Assembly: GCA_964411985.1 (NCBI GenBank)
Contig: CAYPNF010000029.1
Coordinates: forward strand, 44,174-108,173
Origin: CAYPNF01 sp964411985
GTDB taxonomy: Bacteria > Verrucomicrobiota > Verrucomicrobiia > Limisphaerales > J093
Direction of reading: 5' to 3'
Length of the DNA: 64,000 nucleotides
Shown piece after piece: positions 7,262-15,907 of the stretch. Under the pieces are notes generated by a model that worked only from the letters and a program-made list of their open reading frames with translations, was not told the origin of the DNA and did not search any database. The first letter of the stretch is position 1. Each line of letters starts with the position of its first letter. Position numbers and translations under genes: made by a program.

Positions 7262-10050
7262 GACTCTTCCTGCACGCACTCCTATTTGCCCCCATCCTCC
7301 AAGTCCTCGCGACTGAGCCGCAGGTGCGCCTCGAACTTGCGCCTCTGGATGGCATCTTTCGCATGTACCCCCTGGCAGCCGACGGCTCGCCCAAAACCGT
7401 CGGCATCGAATTGCGTGCCTCCAGCAAATCGAAGGACGGACGGGACATTCTCGTTCGCTTCACCGCTCAGGACATCTTCCGGAAACCGGTCGAATGGCGC
7501 CAGGAGGTGCGCCTGAAGCTGTCGGCGGAGGGCGCGGTGGTGACCAACAAAGTCGACTTTCAAGCCGGGCAGGGATTCTTTCAGGTGTTCGCCACCACCC
7601 AGGCCGATGGTCAATCCTATGAAGCTTCCACCGGCATCGGCATCATTCCCCCGCACCATCGTGGTGTGCGGCCGGATTCCTTCTTCGCCTCCAACACCTC
7701 CAGCATCCGGACCGGCCTCCAGTTGCGCTTCCTGCAGGCGATCGGCATGAAGATCCAGCGAACACATCTCAATCCCGTGGTGGCGGTCATACCGGAACAA
7801 CCTCAGGGCGCCTGCCACCTGGACCTGGCCGCCATGGATCGCGCCTGGCAGGATTGCCTCGATCACGATACCTGGATCCTGCCGATTGTCGGTTACCACT
7901 TCGGCGAACGGATGCGGTCGGACCTCGCGCGCCGCACGGACATGCACGGACCGCCGCGGGATCTGCGCGAGTTTGTGGATACCTGGGAAACCATTGTTCG
8001 CCGCTATCCCCGCATCACAACGTGGGAGTTCTGGAACGAGCCATGGATCTACGGCTGGACCTGGGCGGCCGAACCGGAGGTGTATCGCCAGTTCCAAAGG
8101 GAGTGGTGCCGCATGGCTCTTTCCGTGAATCCGGCCATGCGGATTGTGGCCGGCAACAGCTCCATGTTCACCGAGGACCATATCGAGCCTTACCCCGAAT
8201 CCTGGAAGGGGTTACTCCAGGGCACTTCGCATCACCCGTACTCGGGCGTCAGTGATCCCACTTTCCGCATCAGCGGCCAGGGACGCTCGCTCGATCAAGG
8301 CGGGGTCGTCACCCGCCGCATGGGCCTCCCCTACTACTACATGACCGAGGCGGGCAGTGCCGCGGGCGACGAGATCGACTCTCATAAGCTAATCCAGTAC
8401 TTCATCCGCTCGGCCCTAGCCGGGGCGTTTCAAGGCAACGCCCAGTGGGGTTTCGGTTTCCACGAGAACAACACCCGCGCGAATACCGCCTTTGCCGTGA
8501 TGACCCATTTCCTCGAGGACCGTCCGGTGGTCGCTGACATCTGGCCCCACCACGCGTTGCTCTGGGGTGCTGTCTTTGCCAATCCGCGCCACGTCACCGA
8601 CGCCGTGCGCCAACTCCCACGCGCCTCCGAACTCGCCAGCCGCTGGAACGTGCCGGTGCCAGACCAACGCCGTAACGACCCAGTTAAGGTGGCGGTGATC
8701 TGGAATCATACCGGCCCTGACGCCAAGCACCTGGACCAGGAAGGCACGCTCGCGTTGTCGGAACCGGGCGATATCCGGGCGTTCGATTTGGTCGGGCGGG
8801 AGATCCCGCACCACGGCGGCAAGTTGACTGTGCCCTTCGGCGAGAAGGTAGTCTGGTTCACCAGCACGCAACTCGACCTCGCCACGTTCCGCGAGCGCCT
8901 GGCCAGCGCCCGGCTGGACGGCCTGACTCCGGTCAGCGTGTCAGCGCTCTCGCTGCAGCAGCCAGCCGACCAGGCTCAGAAGCTGACCGTTCGGCTGGAG
9001 AACCAATTGAACCGTGACGTTCGCGGTGCGCTCACCCTCACCCGGCAAGCCGACGGCGTTGAGCGCACGGTCGCCGTCACCCTCACGGCAGGCCGGTTGC
9101 ACGAAACCCAGATCGAATGGCCCGCTGCCAACCTGCCAATTCAGTCCCGCCACGGCGTCACGCTCACCCTCAAGACCGATGCCGGCGCTGTCAGCCACCA
9201 GCAGGAGATCGCGGTCGCCCGCTTCCTCAAGCGATCCATCACCGTGGACGGTAAGCTCGACGACTGGGCTGACGCTCTGCCAGTGTTGATGGACAGCGCC
9301 CAGTCGGAAGGAAAGCTCGACCCGACACTGGCCTTGCTGAATCCCGGCCGCGTCAAGACGGAGTCCGGCGACGGCGGGCGGGTGGTGTTGCGGGTCTATA
9401 CCGCGTATGACGAGCAGAATGTCTATGTGGCCGCCGCCGTGCGTGAAAAACAACTGCTCTGTCGCGCTGGCCAACCCGTGACGCGCCGGGGCCGCAGCGA
9501 GGTCGTCGAACTGCCGTATCGCATGGGCGAACCGTCCGGGCTGGAGCACATTCGGTTCTGCGGCGACGCGTTCTTCTTCGCTTTTGGGTTTCGCGACCGC
9601 GTGCCCGGCTGGGGCCGGCAGATGGACGATCCCTGGGCGTGGAAGGGACATTTCTACGACACGGATGATCACTACGCGGTTCACACTTCATCTACCGGAC
9701 CGCAGCTCATCCGCCAGTGGGGCGCGGACACGTCCCGACGCATCGCGTATCAGACCGCCGTCGTGCCGGGCGTGGGTCCGGTACCGGGCGCCCAAGTGCG
9801 GATCGAACGCGACGAGACTGCCCAGTTGACGGTTTATGAAATGTCCATCCCGCGGGCGGAACTGAAGCTGTTCAACCCCGGGGCTGGCCGCCTGCGTTTC
9901 GGCTTCAACCTCGTTAGCAACGAAGTGGGCTGGCCCCTGCAATGGGCATCGGCGGCGGGCGTCTTCGATTACTGGATTGGCTCCGGATCGTTCAGCCCCA
10001 CCTGGGTATCCGTCCTGCCCTGCCAAACTTACTTCGGTATTGAACCTTGA
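7258..10050 (+). CDS. Secreted clan-A-like glycoside hydrolase with C-terminal CBM9-like domain
   Basis: 930 residues from the ATG at 7258, where a Sec signal begins (MRLFLHALLFAPILQVLA); the frame extends to 6946 but that part lacks coding character. Residues ~20-130 are a beta-sandwich. A TIM barrel follows: 'TTWEFWNEPW' places the probable acid/base Glu at ~261 and 'YYMTEAG' the probable nucleophile Glu at 364, the arrangement of GH5/GH39-type clan A enzymes. Residues ~540-660 are linker strands. From ~660 'RSITVDGKLDDWADALP' opens a CBM9-like/DOMON-like sugar-binding domain that runs to the end. Substrate unknown. The following gene starts directly after its TGA. Confidence 0.75.
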   Translation: MRLFLHALLFAPILQVLATEPQVRLELAPLDGIFRMYPLAADGSPKTVGIELRASSKSKDGRDILVRFTAQDIFRKPVEWRQEVRLKLSAEGAVVTNKVDFQAGQGFFQVFATTQADGQSYEASTGIGIIPPHHRGVRPDSFFASNTSSIRTGLQLRFLQAIGMKIQRTHLNPVVAVIPEQPQGACHLDLAAMDRAWQDCLDHDTWILPIVGYHFGERMRSDLARRTDMHGPPRDLREFVDTWETIVRRYPRITTWEFWNEPWIYGWTWAAEPEVYRQFQREWCRMALSVNPAMRIVAGNSSMFTEDHIEPYPESWKGLLQGTSHHPYSGVSDPTFRISGQGRSLDQGGVVTRRMGLPYYYMTEAGSAAGDEIDSHKLIQYFIRSALAGAFQGNAQWGFGFHENNTRANTAFAVMTHFLEDRPVVADIWPHHALLWGAVFANPRHVTDAVRQLPRASELASRWNVPVPDQRRNDPVKVAVIWNHTGPDAKHLDQEGTLALSEPGDIRAFDLVGREIPHHGGKLTVPFGEKVVWFTSTQLDLATFRERLASARLDGLTPVSVSALSLQQPADQAQKLTVRLENQLNRDVRGALTLTRQADGVERTVAVTLTAGRLHETQIEWPAANLPIQSRHGVTLTLKTDAGAVSHQQEIAVARFLKRSITVDGKLDDWADALPVLMDSAQSEGKLDPTLALLNPGRVKTESGDGGRVVLRVYTAYDEQNVYVAAAVREKQLLCRAGQPVTRRGRSEVVELPYRMGEPSGLEHIRFCGDAFFFAFGFRDRVPGWGRQMDDPWAWKGHFYDTDDHYAVHTSSTGPQLIRQWGADTSRRIAYQTAVVPGVGPVPGAQVRIERDETAQLTVYEMSIPRAELKLFNPGAGRLRFGFNLVSNEVGWPLQWASAAGVFDYWIGSGSFSPTWVSVLPCQTYFGIEP

Positions 10051-10884
10051 ATGAACACTTACATCTCCATCGCCGCGCTGTTCGCTCTTTCCACCTTCAC
10101 CTCCATGCAAGCGGGCGAGGTCTATAAAGAGCCGCATATCCGTTATCTCATTGCCGACATGACACTCGGTGGGTCGCCTGATTACTATAGGCAACACGTC
10201 CGCGACGCAGTGCCTGCCGTCGCGCTCAAGGAATGGGAGGCTGGCGTGCGCCTCGTGAGCACGAACCAGTTCGAGCGGCGGCGCATCCCCACGCCCTACG
10301 GCGATTCCATGCGCGTGGTCTTCAAAGGCACTGACAGGACCGTGACCGGCGCAGATATCCTGCTGACCTCCGATCTAACTTTCGAGCAAGCGCCGATGCG
10401 ACTTGCGCTCGCCGATCTGACGATGGGTCGGCCGCTGGCGTTCTACGAGGCCAAGAAAGCGGACCCTAGCGTGGCCGAGGCCTTGAAACGCTGGGAGTAC
10501 GGCGCGCGTGCCGTGAACACGAACCTGTTTACCCTGCGCGGGGAGAAGCGCGAACTGGTGTATGTCGCCAACGGCCGGCCGCTCGATGGCGCGTTGGTGA
10601 AGCTGAACACCGACCCCCATTTTTCAGAAGGCTGGCTGCGGTATCTTATCGCCGAGATGCAGCTTGGCACCCCGAAGGAGAAGTTCCTGAGCTTCGGCCA
10701 CCGGTTCCACGACTACAACTGCCTCGAGGCTGTCGCCCATCTGGAAGCCGGGTACAGAGTGACCAACCTCGATCAGTTCGAACTCAAGACGGTGAACAAC
10801 AGCCCGACCGTCGTTTACAGGGGCACCGAGAAACGCGTGGACCGGTTCGACATTCGCCTCAGCTCTGATCCTGCCAAGCAATAA
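10051..10884 (+). CDS. Secreted protein made of three copies of an unknown ~80-residue module
   Basis: 277 residues. The ATG follows the previous TGA with no spacing (TGAATG), so it is probably co-translated with the hydrolase. A short signal peptide (residues 1-21, ending 'SMQAGE') is followed by three tandem modules starting at about residues 30, 112 and 195. Each has 'R(Y/L)(L)IA(D/E)MxLG', a mid-module 'ExGxRxVxTNxF', a strand like 'VV(F/Y)xGT(D/E)(R/K)' and an 'xLTSD' or 'LSSD' ending. I do not recognise the family. The export signal and context suggest a periplasmic or surface partner of the glycan-degrading operon. No catalytic residue pattern is evident. Confidence 0.65.
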   Translation: MNTYISIAALFALSTFTSMQAGEVYKEPHIRYLIADMTLGGSPDYYRQHVRDAVPAVALKEWEAGVRLVSTNQFERRRIPTPYGDSMRVVFKGTDRTVTGADILLTSDLTFEQAPMRLALADLTMGRPLAFYEAKKADPSVAEALKRWEYGARAVNTNLFTLRGEKRELVYVANGRPLDGALVKLNTDPHFSEGWLRYLIAEMQLGTPKEKFLSFGHRFHDYNCLEAVAHLEAGYRVTNLDQFELKTVNNSPTVVYRGTEKRVDRFDIRLSSDPAKQ

Positions 10885-11015
10885 TGACCTCAAGTCGGAA
10901 GCCTTAATCCAAAGTGACAGCCTAACGAGCTTGCCCATCTCGGCTTCGCTGCTTGCCAGCGCGAGCATAGGACTGAGACCTGCATTATCGCTCCTATTCT
11001 GAACTGCACAGAAGA
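10885..11015. other. Intergenic region between converging transcripts
   Basis: 131 bases between the end of the plus-strand operon and the 3' end of the minus-strand tmRNA. No strong hairpin with a T tract was seen on either strand. Confidence 0.5.
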
Positions 11016-11368
11016 TGGTGGAGGCGGCGGGAATCGAACCCGCGTCCCTAACAGAAAAACCAGCCGCGACTACATGCTTAGTCGGATGAGATTTGTCAGC
11101 TGAACGGTGACGATCCGACACGAACCACACAGCTTAGCCCGCATAAAAGTTTCAGCGGTCAGCGTACAGACAGCACCGACCACCTACCCTGCTATAGCGT
11201 TCGTTCACCTCAGCAGGTGTCAGGCGGCGAACGTCACGGCCGTATTAAGCCGCGAGAGCCAGTTCTTCGTTGGCGTTTAACGATTGGTCCGATGATTTAC
11301 GAGGCCCACGAACCATCCTCGGCATGCCGCCTCTGGCGCATCCATCAGGTCGAAACCAGGACGCCCCC
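11016..11368 (-). ncRNA. ssrA: tmRNA (transfer-messenger RNA)
   Basis: On the minus strand the molecule begins GGGGGCG (11368-11362) and ends in a T-arm 'GGGTTCGATTCCC' followed by CGCCTCC-A-CCA. The seven 5' bases pair with the 3' acceptor strand with one G-U pair. CCA is encoded (11018-11016). Length is 353 nt, normal for one-piece tmRNA. The internal tag frame is at 11274-11245 and pseudoknot-rich sequence follows. Its role is to release stalled ribosomes with SmpB and to tag the broken product for proteolysis. It has its own candidate promoter upstream and sits just beyond the groEL terminator. Confidence 0.95.
11245..11274 (-). other. tmRNA proteolysis-tag reading frame
   Basis: Read on the minus strand the frame is GCC AAC GAA GAA CTG GCT CTC GCG GCT TAA, giving the tag ANEELALAA. 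The resume codon is taken as GCC by analogy with the usual Ala start. The terminal Ala-Leu-Ala-Ala is the degron recognised by ClpXP-type proteases in other bacteria. Confidence 0.9.
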
Positions 11369-11385
11369 AGCTCAGCTTCGGCTCT

Positions 11386-11414
11386 ATCATCGTGCCAAAA
11401 GAGTCCTCGGTCAA
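11386..11414 (-). promoter_or_regulatory. Candidate sigma-70-type promoter of ssrA
   Basis: On the minus strand, TTGACC (11414-11409) and GATGAT (11391-11386) are separated by exactly 17 bases. They lie 17 bases upstream of the mature tmRNA 5' end, which leaves room for a short precursor leader removed by RNase P. The -10 box matches TATAAT at four of six positions. Confidence 0.5.
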
Positions 11415-11420
11415 GGGGCG

Positions 11421-11452
11421 AAAAGCAAAAGGGGCTGACCGAAGTCAGCCCC
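11421..11452 (-). terminator. Intrinsic terminator of the dnaK-groES-groEL unit
   Basis: On the minus strand GGGGCTGAC-TTCG-GTCAGCCCC forms a perfect 9-bp stem closed by a UUCG tetraloop, followed by TTTTGCTTTT. It begins 33 bases after the groEL stop and ends just before the ssrA promoter. Confidence 0.9.
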
Positions 11453-11484
11453 GCGAATGCAGTCGGTTCCTCAGAACCTGTCGA

Positions 11485-13125
11485 TTAGTAGTCCATCTCG
11501 CCGCCCATGCCACCGTGGCCACCGCCGGGAGCCGGCTTGGCCTTTTCCTTCTCAGGAATCTCCGTGATGAGGCATTCGGTGGTGAGGAGCAGTCCAGCGA
11601 TGCTGGAAGCGTTCTGGAGGGCAGTGCGGGTGACCTTCTTCGGATCCACGACGCCAGCCTTGACGAGGTCTTCATAGATGCCGGAGCCAACGTTGTAACC
11701 GTCGTTGCCCTTGCGGCGCTTCACTTCCTCCACAACGATAGAGCCGTTGATGCCGGCGTTGTCCGCCAAATAGCGCGTAGGATACTCGATCGCGCGTTTG
11801 ACGATGTCGACACCGATCTTCTCGTCGCCTTCGAGCTTCAGGGCTTCGAGAGCGGGCAAGCAGCGAATGAGGGCCACGCCACCGCCTGGAACGATACCTT
11901 CTTCCACGGCTGCACGGGTTGCGTGCAAGGCGTCCTCGACGCGAGCCTTCTTCTCCTTCATCTCGGTTTCGGTAGCAGCCCCGACGTTGATGACAGCGAC
12001 GCCACCAGCGAGCTTGGCCAGGCGCTCCTGGAGCTTCTCGCGATCGTAATCCGAGGTGGTTTCCTCAATCTGACGGCGGATCTGGTTGATGCGGCCCTGA
12101 ATCTCGGAGGCCTTGCCATTCCCTTCGACCATGGTCGTGTTTTCCTTGTCGACGACGACAGACTTGGCGCGGCCGAGGTCTTCGAGGGTGAGGCTCTCGA
12201 GCTTGATGCCGAGGTCCTCGGTGATGCAGCGGCCGCCGGTGAGGATCGCGATGTCCTCAAGCATGGCCTTGCGACGGTCACCGAATCCGGGCGCCTTCAC
12301 GGCGCAGACGTTGATGGTGCCGCGGAGCTTGTTGACGACGAGGGTCGCCAGGGCTTCTCCTTCGACTTCTTCAGCGATGATGAGCAGGGGCTTGCCAACC
12401 TTCGCGACCTTTTCGAGGATCGGGAGGAGGTCTTTCAGGCTGCTGATCTTCTTCTCGTAGTTCAGGATGTAGGGATCCTCGAGTTTGCACTCCATGGTCT
12501 CGGCATTGCTGACGAAATAGGGAGAGAGATAGCCCTTGTCGAACTGCATGCCTTCCACGACTTCGAGAGTGGTCTCGATGGACTTGGCTTCTTCGACGGT
12601 GATGGTGCCGTCTTTGCCGACCTTGTCCATGGCGTCAGCGATGATTTCGCCGATGGTGCTATCCCAGTTGGCGGAGACAGTCGCGACCTGCTTGATCTCT
12701 TCCTTGTCCTTGACTTTCTTGGCGATCTTGTCGAGGTGAGTTACCGCGGTTTCAACCGCCTTGCTGATGCCGCGCTGAATCCCGATGGGGTTCCCGCCGG
12801 CGGTGACGTACTTCAAGCCTTCGCGGTAAACCGCTTCAGCCAGCACAGTGGCGGTGGTGGTACCGTCGCCCGCTGCGTCACTGGTCTTGCTCGCCACTTC
12901 GCGAACCATTTGGGCGCCCATGTTTTCGTAGGGATCCTCGAGTTCGATTTCCTTGGCGACCGTCACACCGTCCTTGGTCACGGTAGGAGATCCGAACTTC
13001 TTGTCGAGCACCACGTTGCGGCCTTTGGGACCGAGGGTGGCGCTGACTGCGCGGGAGAGTTTGGTGACGCCGCGCAGAAGAGCTTGGCGTGCTGCCTCGT
13101 CAAAAATAAGTTGTTTTGCTGCCAT
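11485..13125 (-). CDS. groEL: Chaperonin GroEL (Hsp60)
   Basis: 546 residues, the normal length. The N-terminus 'KQLIFDEAARQALLRGV' and the ATP-binding block 'AVSATLGPKGRNVVLDKKFG' are typical, as are 'DGVTVAKEIELEDPYENMGA' and 'AAGDGTTTATVLAEA'. The C-terminus ends in a Gly-Gly-Met-like tail (GGHGGMGGEMDY). It forms the double-ring folding machine in the cytoplasm with GroES. It lies 33 bases after groES on the same strand, so it is probably co-transcribed. I see no clear Shine-Dalgarno sequence before the ATG; the upstream bases are A/T rich. A strong terminator follows. Confidence 0.98.
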   Translation of the reverse strand: MAAKQLIFDEAARQALLRGVTKLSRAVSATLGPKGRNVVLDKKFGSPTVTKDGVTVAKEIELEDPYENMGAQMVREVASKTSDAAGDGTTTATVLAEAVYREGLKYVTAGGNPIGIQRGISKAVETAVTHLDKIAKKVKDKEEIKQVATVSANWDSTIGEIIADAMDKVGKDGTITVEEAKSIETTLEVVEGMQFDKGYLSPYFVSNAETMECKLEDPYILNYEKKISSLKDLLPILEKVAKVGKPLLIIAEEVEGEALATLVVNKLRGTINVCAVKAPGFGDRRKAMLEDIAILTGGRCITEDLGIKLESLTLEDLGRAKSVVVDKENTTMVEGNGKASEIQGRINQIRRQIEETTSDYDREKLQERLAKLAGGVAVINVGAATETEMKEKKARVEDALHATRAAVEEGIVPGGGVALIRCLPALEALKLEGDEKIGVDIVKRAIEYPTRYLADNAGINGSIVVEEVKRRKGNDGYNVGSGIYEDLVKAGVVDPKKVTRTALQNASSIAGLLLTTECLITEIPEKEKAKPAPGGGHGGMGGEMDY

Positions 13126-13158
13126 AATATTATGAAAATTCGTTTAGTTTCAGGGTTA

Positions 13159-13452
13159 TTAGCCAACGATTGCGAGAAGATCGTCGCTGCCCAATAGTTT
13201 GTACTCTTTCCCTTCGACCTTAATCTCCGTGCCGCCGTACTTGCTGATCAGAACGCGATCACCAACTTTGACTTCAAAGGCGACCTTCTTACCGCTGTCG
13301 TCAGTCTTGCCGGTTCCGAGGGCGCGGACGATCGCTTCAGTGGGTTTCTCCTTTGCGGAGTCAGGGATGATGATCCCGCCCTTTTTGACTTCCTTCTCCT
13401 CGACCGGTTCCACGAGAACTCGATCGCCGAGCGGTTTAACATTCAGTGCCAT
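13159..13452 (-). CDS. groES: Co-chaperonin GroES (Hsp10)
   Basis: 97 residues from the ATG at 13452 (MALNVKPLGDRVLVEP), the usual GroES start; the frame extends upstream to 13560 without homology. The mobile loop region is 'EEKEVKKGGIIIPDSAKEKP', and the domain ends 'EYKLLGSDDLLAIVG'. It caps the GroEL ring. It lies between dnaK (129 bases upstream) and groEL. I saw no CIRCE element (TTAGCACTC-N9-GAGTGCTAA) in front of it. Confidence 0.97.
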   Translation of the reverse strand: MALNVKPLGDRVLVEPVEEKEVKKGGIIIPDSAKEKPTEAIVRALGTGKTDDSGKKVAFEVKVGDRVLISKYGGTEIKVEGKEYKLLGSDDLLAIVG

Positions 13453-13581
13453 AGTTTGCAGTGTTCTTTGCTTTGTTTTCGGTTTGATCTGTTGAATCAA
13501 ATCCCGCTGCACTCGCCGCGGGAAAATCCATGGGAACAGCAACCCGCACCGGGCTGCCAATCCCCCCGGAAATCATTGCGC

Positions 13582-15534
13582 CTAGCGCTTCTTGTCATCG
13601 ACCACTTCCGCGTCGATGATGGGACCGTCGCCCGTATTTGGGCCCGTACCGCCGGCTTTGGGTTCGCTTCCAGGCCCGGAGCCGCCGCCGGTTTCCGGTT
13701 GCTCCCCCGCCTTCGCCTTCTCCGAAGCGGCCTTGTACAACTCGGCCGAGACGGATTGCCAGACTTCAGTCAGTTTTTCGTTGGCCGTCTTCAAAGCAGC
13801 GTTGTCACCGCCCTTGAGAGCCTCCTTCACGGCATTGACCGCGGTCTCGATCTTCGACTTGTCCTCAGCGGGAATCTTGTCGCCGTTCTCCTTGATCATT
13901 TTCTCGGATCGGTAAACGGCGTTGTCGGCCTCGTTGCGCAACTCGATAGCCTCTCGGCGCTCACGATCGTCATCGGCATGAAGCTCAGCGTCTTTCCTCA
14001 TCCGCTCGATTTCATCCTTGGAAAGGCCGCTGCTTGCGGTAATGGTGATCTTCTGTTCCTTGCCGGTCCCAAGGTCCTTGGCGTTCACGTGAAGAATTCC
14101 GTTGGCGTCAATATCGAAGGTGACTTCGATTTGCGGCATGCCGCGTGGCGCGGGAGGAATATCCGTGAGCTGAAACTTGCCAATGGTTTTGTTGTCCTTG
14201 GACATCGGCCGTTCGCCCTGCAAAACATGAATCTCCACCCCTGGCTGATTATCCGAAGCCGTAGAGAAGATCTCCGATTTGCGCGAGGGAATCGTTGTGT
14301 TTCTCTCAATGAGCCGGGTAAAGACGCCGCCTAGGGTTTCAATTCCCAGCGAGAGCGGGGTAACGTCTAGCAGAAGCACGTCTTTGACATCACCTTTCAG
14401 AACGCCTCCCTGAATCGCGGCCCCGACAGCCACAACTTCATCCGGGTTGACGCCCTGATGAGGAGGCTTGCTAACCATGGCCCGCGCCGTCTCAACCACC
14501 TTGGGCATGCGGGTCATTCCACCCACCAAGACCAACTCATCAATCTTCTCGATGGCGACTCCAGCGTCTTTGAGGCAGTTGTGAACGGGCCTCACGGTTC
14601 GCTCGAACAAATCATCGCACATCTGCTCCATCTTGGCCCGGGTCAGTTTCGTGCTGATATGTTTCGGACCCGAGGCGTCGGCGGTGATGAAGGGAAGGTT
14701 GATTTCGTAGACCTGGGCGCTGGAAAGGGAAATCTTGGCCTTCTCGGCTTCCTCCTTGATTCGCTGCAGCGCATCGGCCTGACGGCGCAGATCCACCCCC
14801 TGGTCGCGCTTGAATTCGTCCAGCACCCAATCCATGATGCGGTTGTCCCAATCGTCGCCCCCGAGATGCGTATCACCGTTGGTCGCTTTGACCTCAAAAA
14901 CTCCGTCCCCAATCTCCAAGACCGAAATGTCAAAAGTCCCGCCGCCCAAATCGTATACGGCGATCTTCTCATCTTTCTTCTTATCAAGTCCATAGGCCAG
15001 AGAAGCGGCCGTGGGTTCGTTGATGATCCGCAACACTTCCAGACCAGCAATTCGTCCCGCGTCTTTGGTGGCCTGCCGTTGAGAATCGTTGAAGTAGGCA
15101 GGAACGGTGATCACCGCCTGGGTAATCGTCTCACCCAAACGCATCTCTGCGTCCGCTTTCAGTTTGGCGAGAATCATCGCCGAAATCTCCGGGGGACTGA
15201 AAAGCTTCGGTTTCCCATCGACATCGATTTCCACCGCAGCGTCGCCGTTGGAAGCGCGCACGACACGGTAGGGTACGCGCTTGATCTCTTCTTGGACCTC
15301 CTCAAACTTACGGCCCATGAACCGTTTGATGGAGTAGACAGTATTCCGGGGATTAGTCACTGCCTGACGTTTGGCGGAATCACCCACCAGACGCTCGCCA
15401 GTTTTACTGAAAGCAACCACCGAAGGGGTTGTGCGTTTGCCCTCGGAGTTCTCCAGGACGGTTGGTTCGCCTCCTTCCATGATCGCCATGCAGGAGTTCG
15501 TTGTGCCCAAATCAATGCCAAGTACCTTTGCCAT
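13582..15534 (-). CDS. dnaK: Molecular chaperone DnaK (Hsp70)
   Basis: 650 residues. The ATPase domain starts 'VLGIDLGTTNSCMAIMEGG', with 'AVITVPAYFNDSQRQATKDA' and 'YDLGGGTFDISVLE' phosphate loops. The substrate-binding domain follows from about residue 385 ('LLLDVTPLSLGIETLGGVFT'). The lid ends in a Gly-rich tail and 'EVVDDKKR', the typical DnaK ending. It is first in a dnaK-groES-groEL set. dnaJ and grpE are not adjacent, which is unlike many bacteria. The upstream region holds three TGTGACA/TGTCACA motifs that may control the unit. Confidence 0.98.
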   Translation of the reverse strand: MAKVLGIDLGTTNSCMAIMEGGEPTVLENSEGKRTTPSVVAFSKTGERLVGDSAKRQAVTNPRNTVYSIKRFMGRKFEEVQEEIKRVPYRVVRASNGDAAVEIDVDGKPKLFSPPEISAMILAKLKADAEMRLGETITQAVITVPAYFNDSQRQATKDAGRIAGLEVLRIINEPTAASLAYGLDKKKDEKIAVYDLGGGTFDISVLEIGDGVFEVKATNGDTHLGGDDWDNRIMDWVLDEFKRDQGVDLRRQADALQRIKEEAEKAKISLSSAQVYEINLPFITADASGPKHISTKLTRAKMEQMCDDLFERTVRPVHNCLKDAGVAIEKIDELVLVGGMTRMPKVVETARAMVSKPPHQGVNPDEVVAVGAAIQGGVLKGDVKDVLLLDVTPLSLGIETLGGVFTRLIERNTTIPSRKSEIFSTASDNQPGVEIHVLQGERPMSKDNKTIGKFQLTDIPPAPRGMPQIEVTFDIDANGILHVNAKDLGTGKEQKITITASSGLSKDEIERMRKDAELHADDDRERREAIELRNEADNAVYRSEKMIKENGDKIPAEDKSKIETAVNAVKEALKGGDNAALKTANEKLTEVWQSVSAELYKAASEKAKAGEQPETGGGSGPGSEPKAGGTGPNTGDGPIIDAEVVDDKKR

Positions 15535-15907
15535 ATACCGTTATTGATTACCAGTAACAGCAGGCTGAATGCCAACACTCACTCATATTCATAACATGTT
15601 GCTTTCGTGTTGTTTGTGATATCTGTTACCAGTTTTGCCGCACCGCAGAGTGTGACAATAGCGTCGCTCTGTCACACTTGGTCCTCAGCCGGAAGGCGCT
15701 GTGTCACATCTCAGGCACTGTGAATCACCCCCGACCAAGGTGAGCCAAGGAATGTCTCGCATCCCTCCCCGAATCAAAGTAAGCAAAACGAAAACTAAAA
15801 AAAAGAGGTGCTTGTTTTCCGACAGATGGTAATATTGAATACAAGTACTCTTAATTTGAGACCCATCAGCGATGATGGGTCAGTTGCAGACCTGAATCGT
15901 CCGTATT
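15535..15907. other. Divergent intergenic region upstream of dnaK
   Basis: 373 bases between dnaK (minus) and a dehydrogenase gene (plus). It is more A/T rich than its neighbours. It holds the TGTCACA motifs at 15650-15708, a GTTACTGGTAA-like sequence at 15550-15560 and GTTACCAG at about 15625. No coding frame is supported. Confidence 0.6.
15650..15708. promoter_or_regulatory. Candidate operator: three TGTCACA-type motifs
   Basis: GTGTGACA (15650-15657) and TGTCACAC (15670-15677) form a perfect 8-bp inverted repeat with a 12-base spacer. A third TGTCACA is at 15702-15708. They lie 116-174 bases upstream of dnaK. The spacing differs from a CRP site. A regulator-binding site is inferred from the repetition only. 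Confidence 0.4.

Noticed and set aside
11392..13197. 601-codon open frame on the plus strand opposite groEL
   Set aside because: It is antisense to an unmistakable groEL gene; its composition follows from the codon use of the other strand.
14458..15594. 378-codon open frame opposite dnaK
   Set aside because: Antisense shadow of dnaK; no domain or signal.
15650..15677. CRP-type site (TGTGA-N6-TCACA)
   Set aside because: The arms are separated by 16 bases between TGTGA and TCACA instead of 6.
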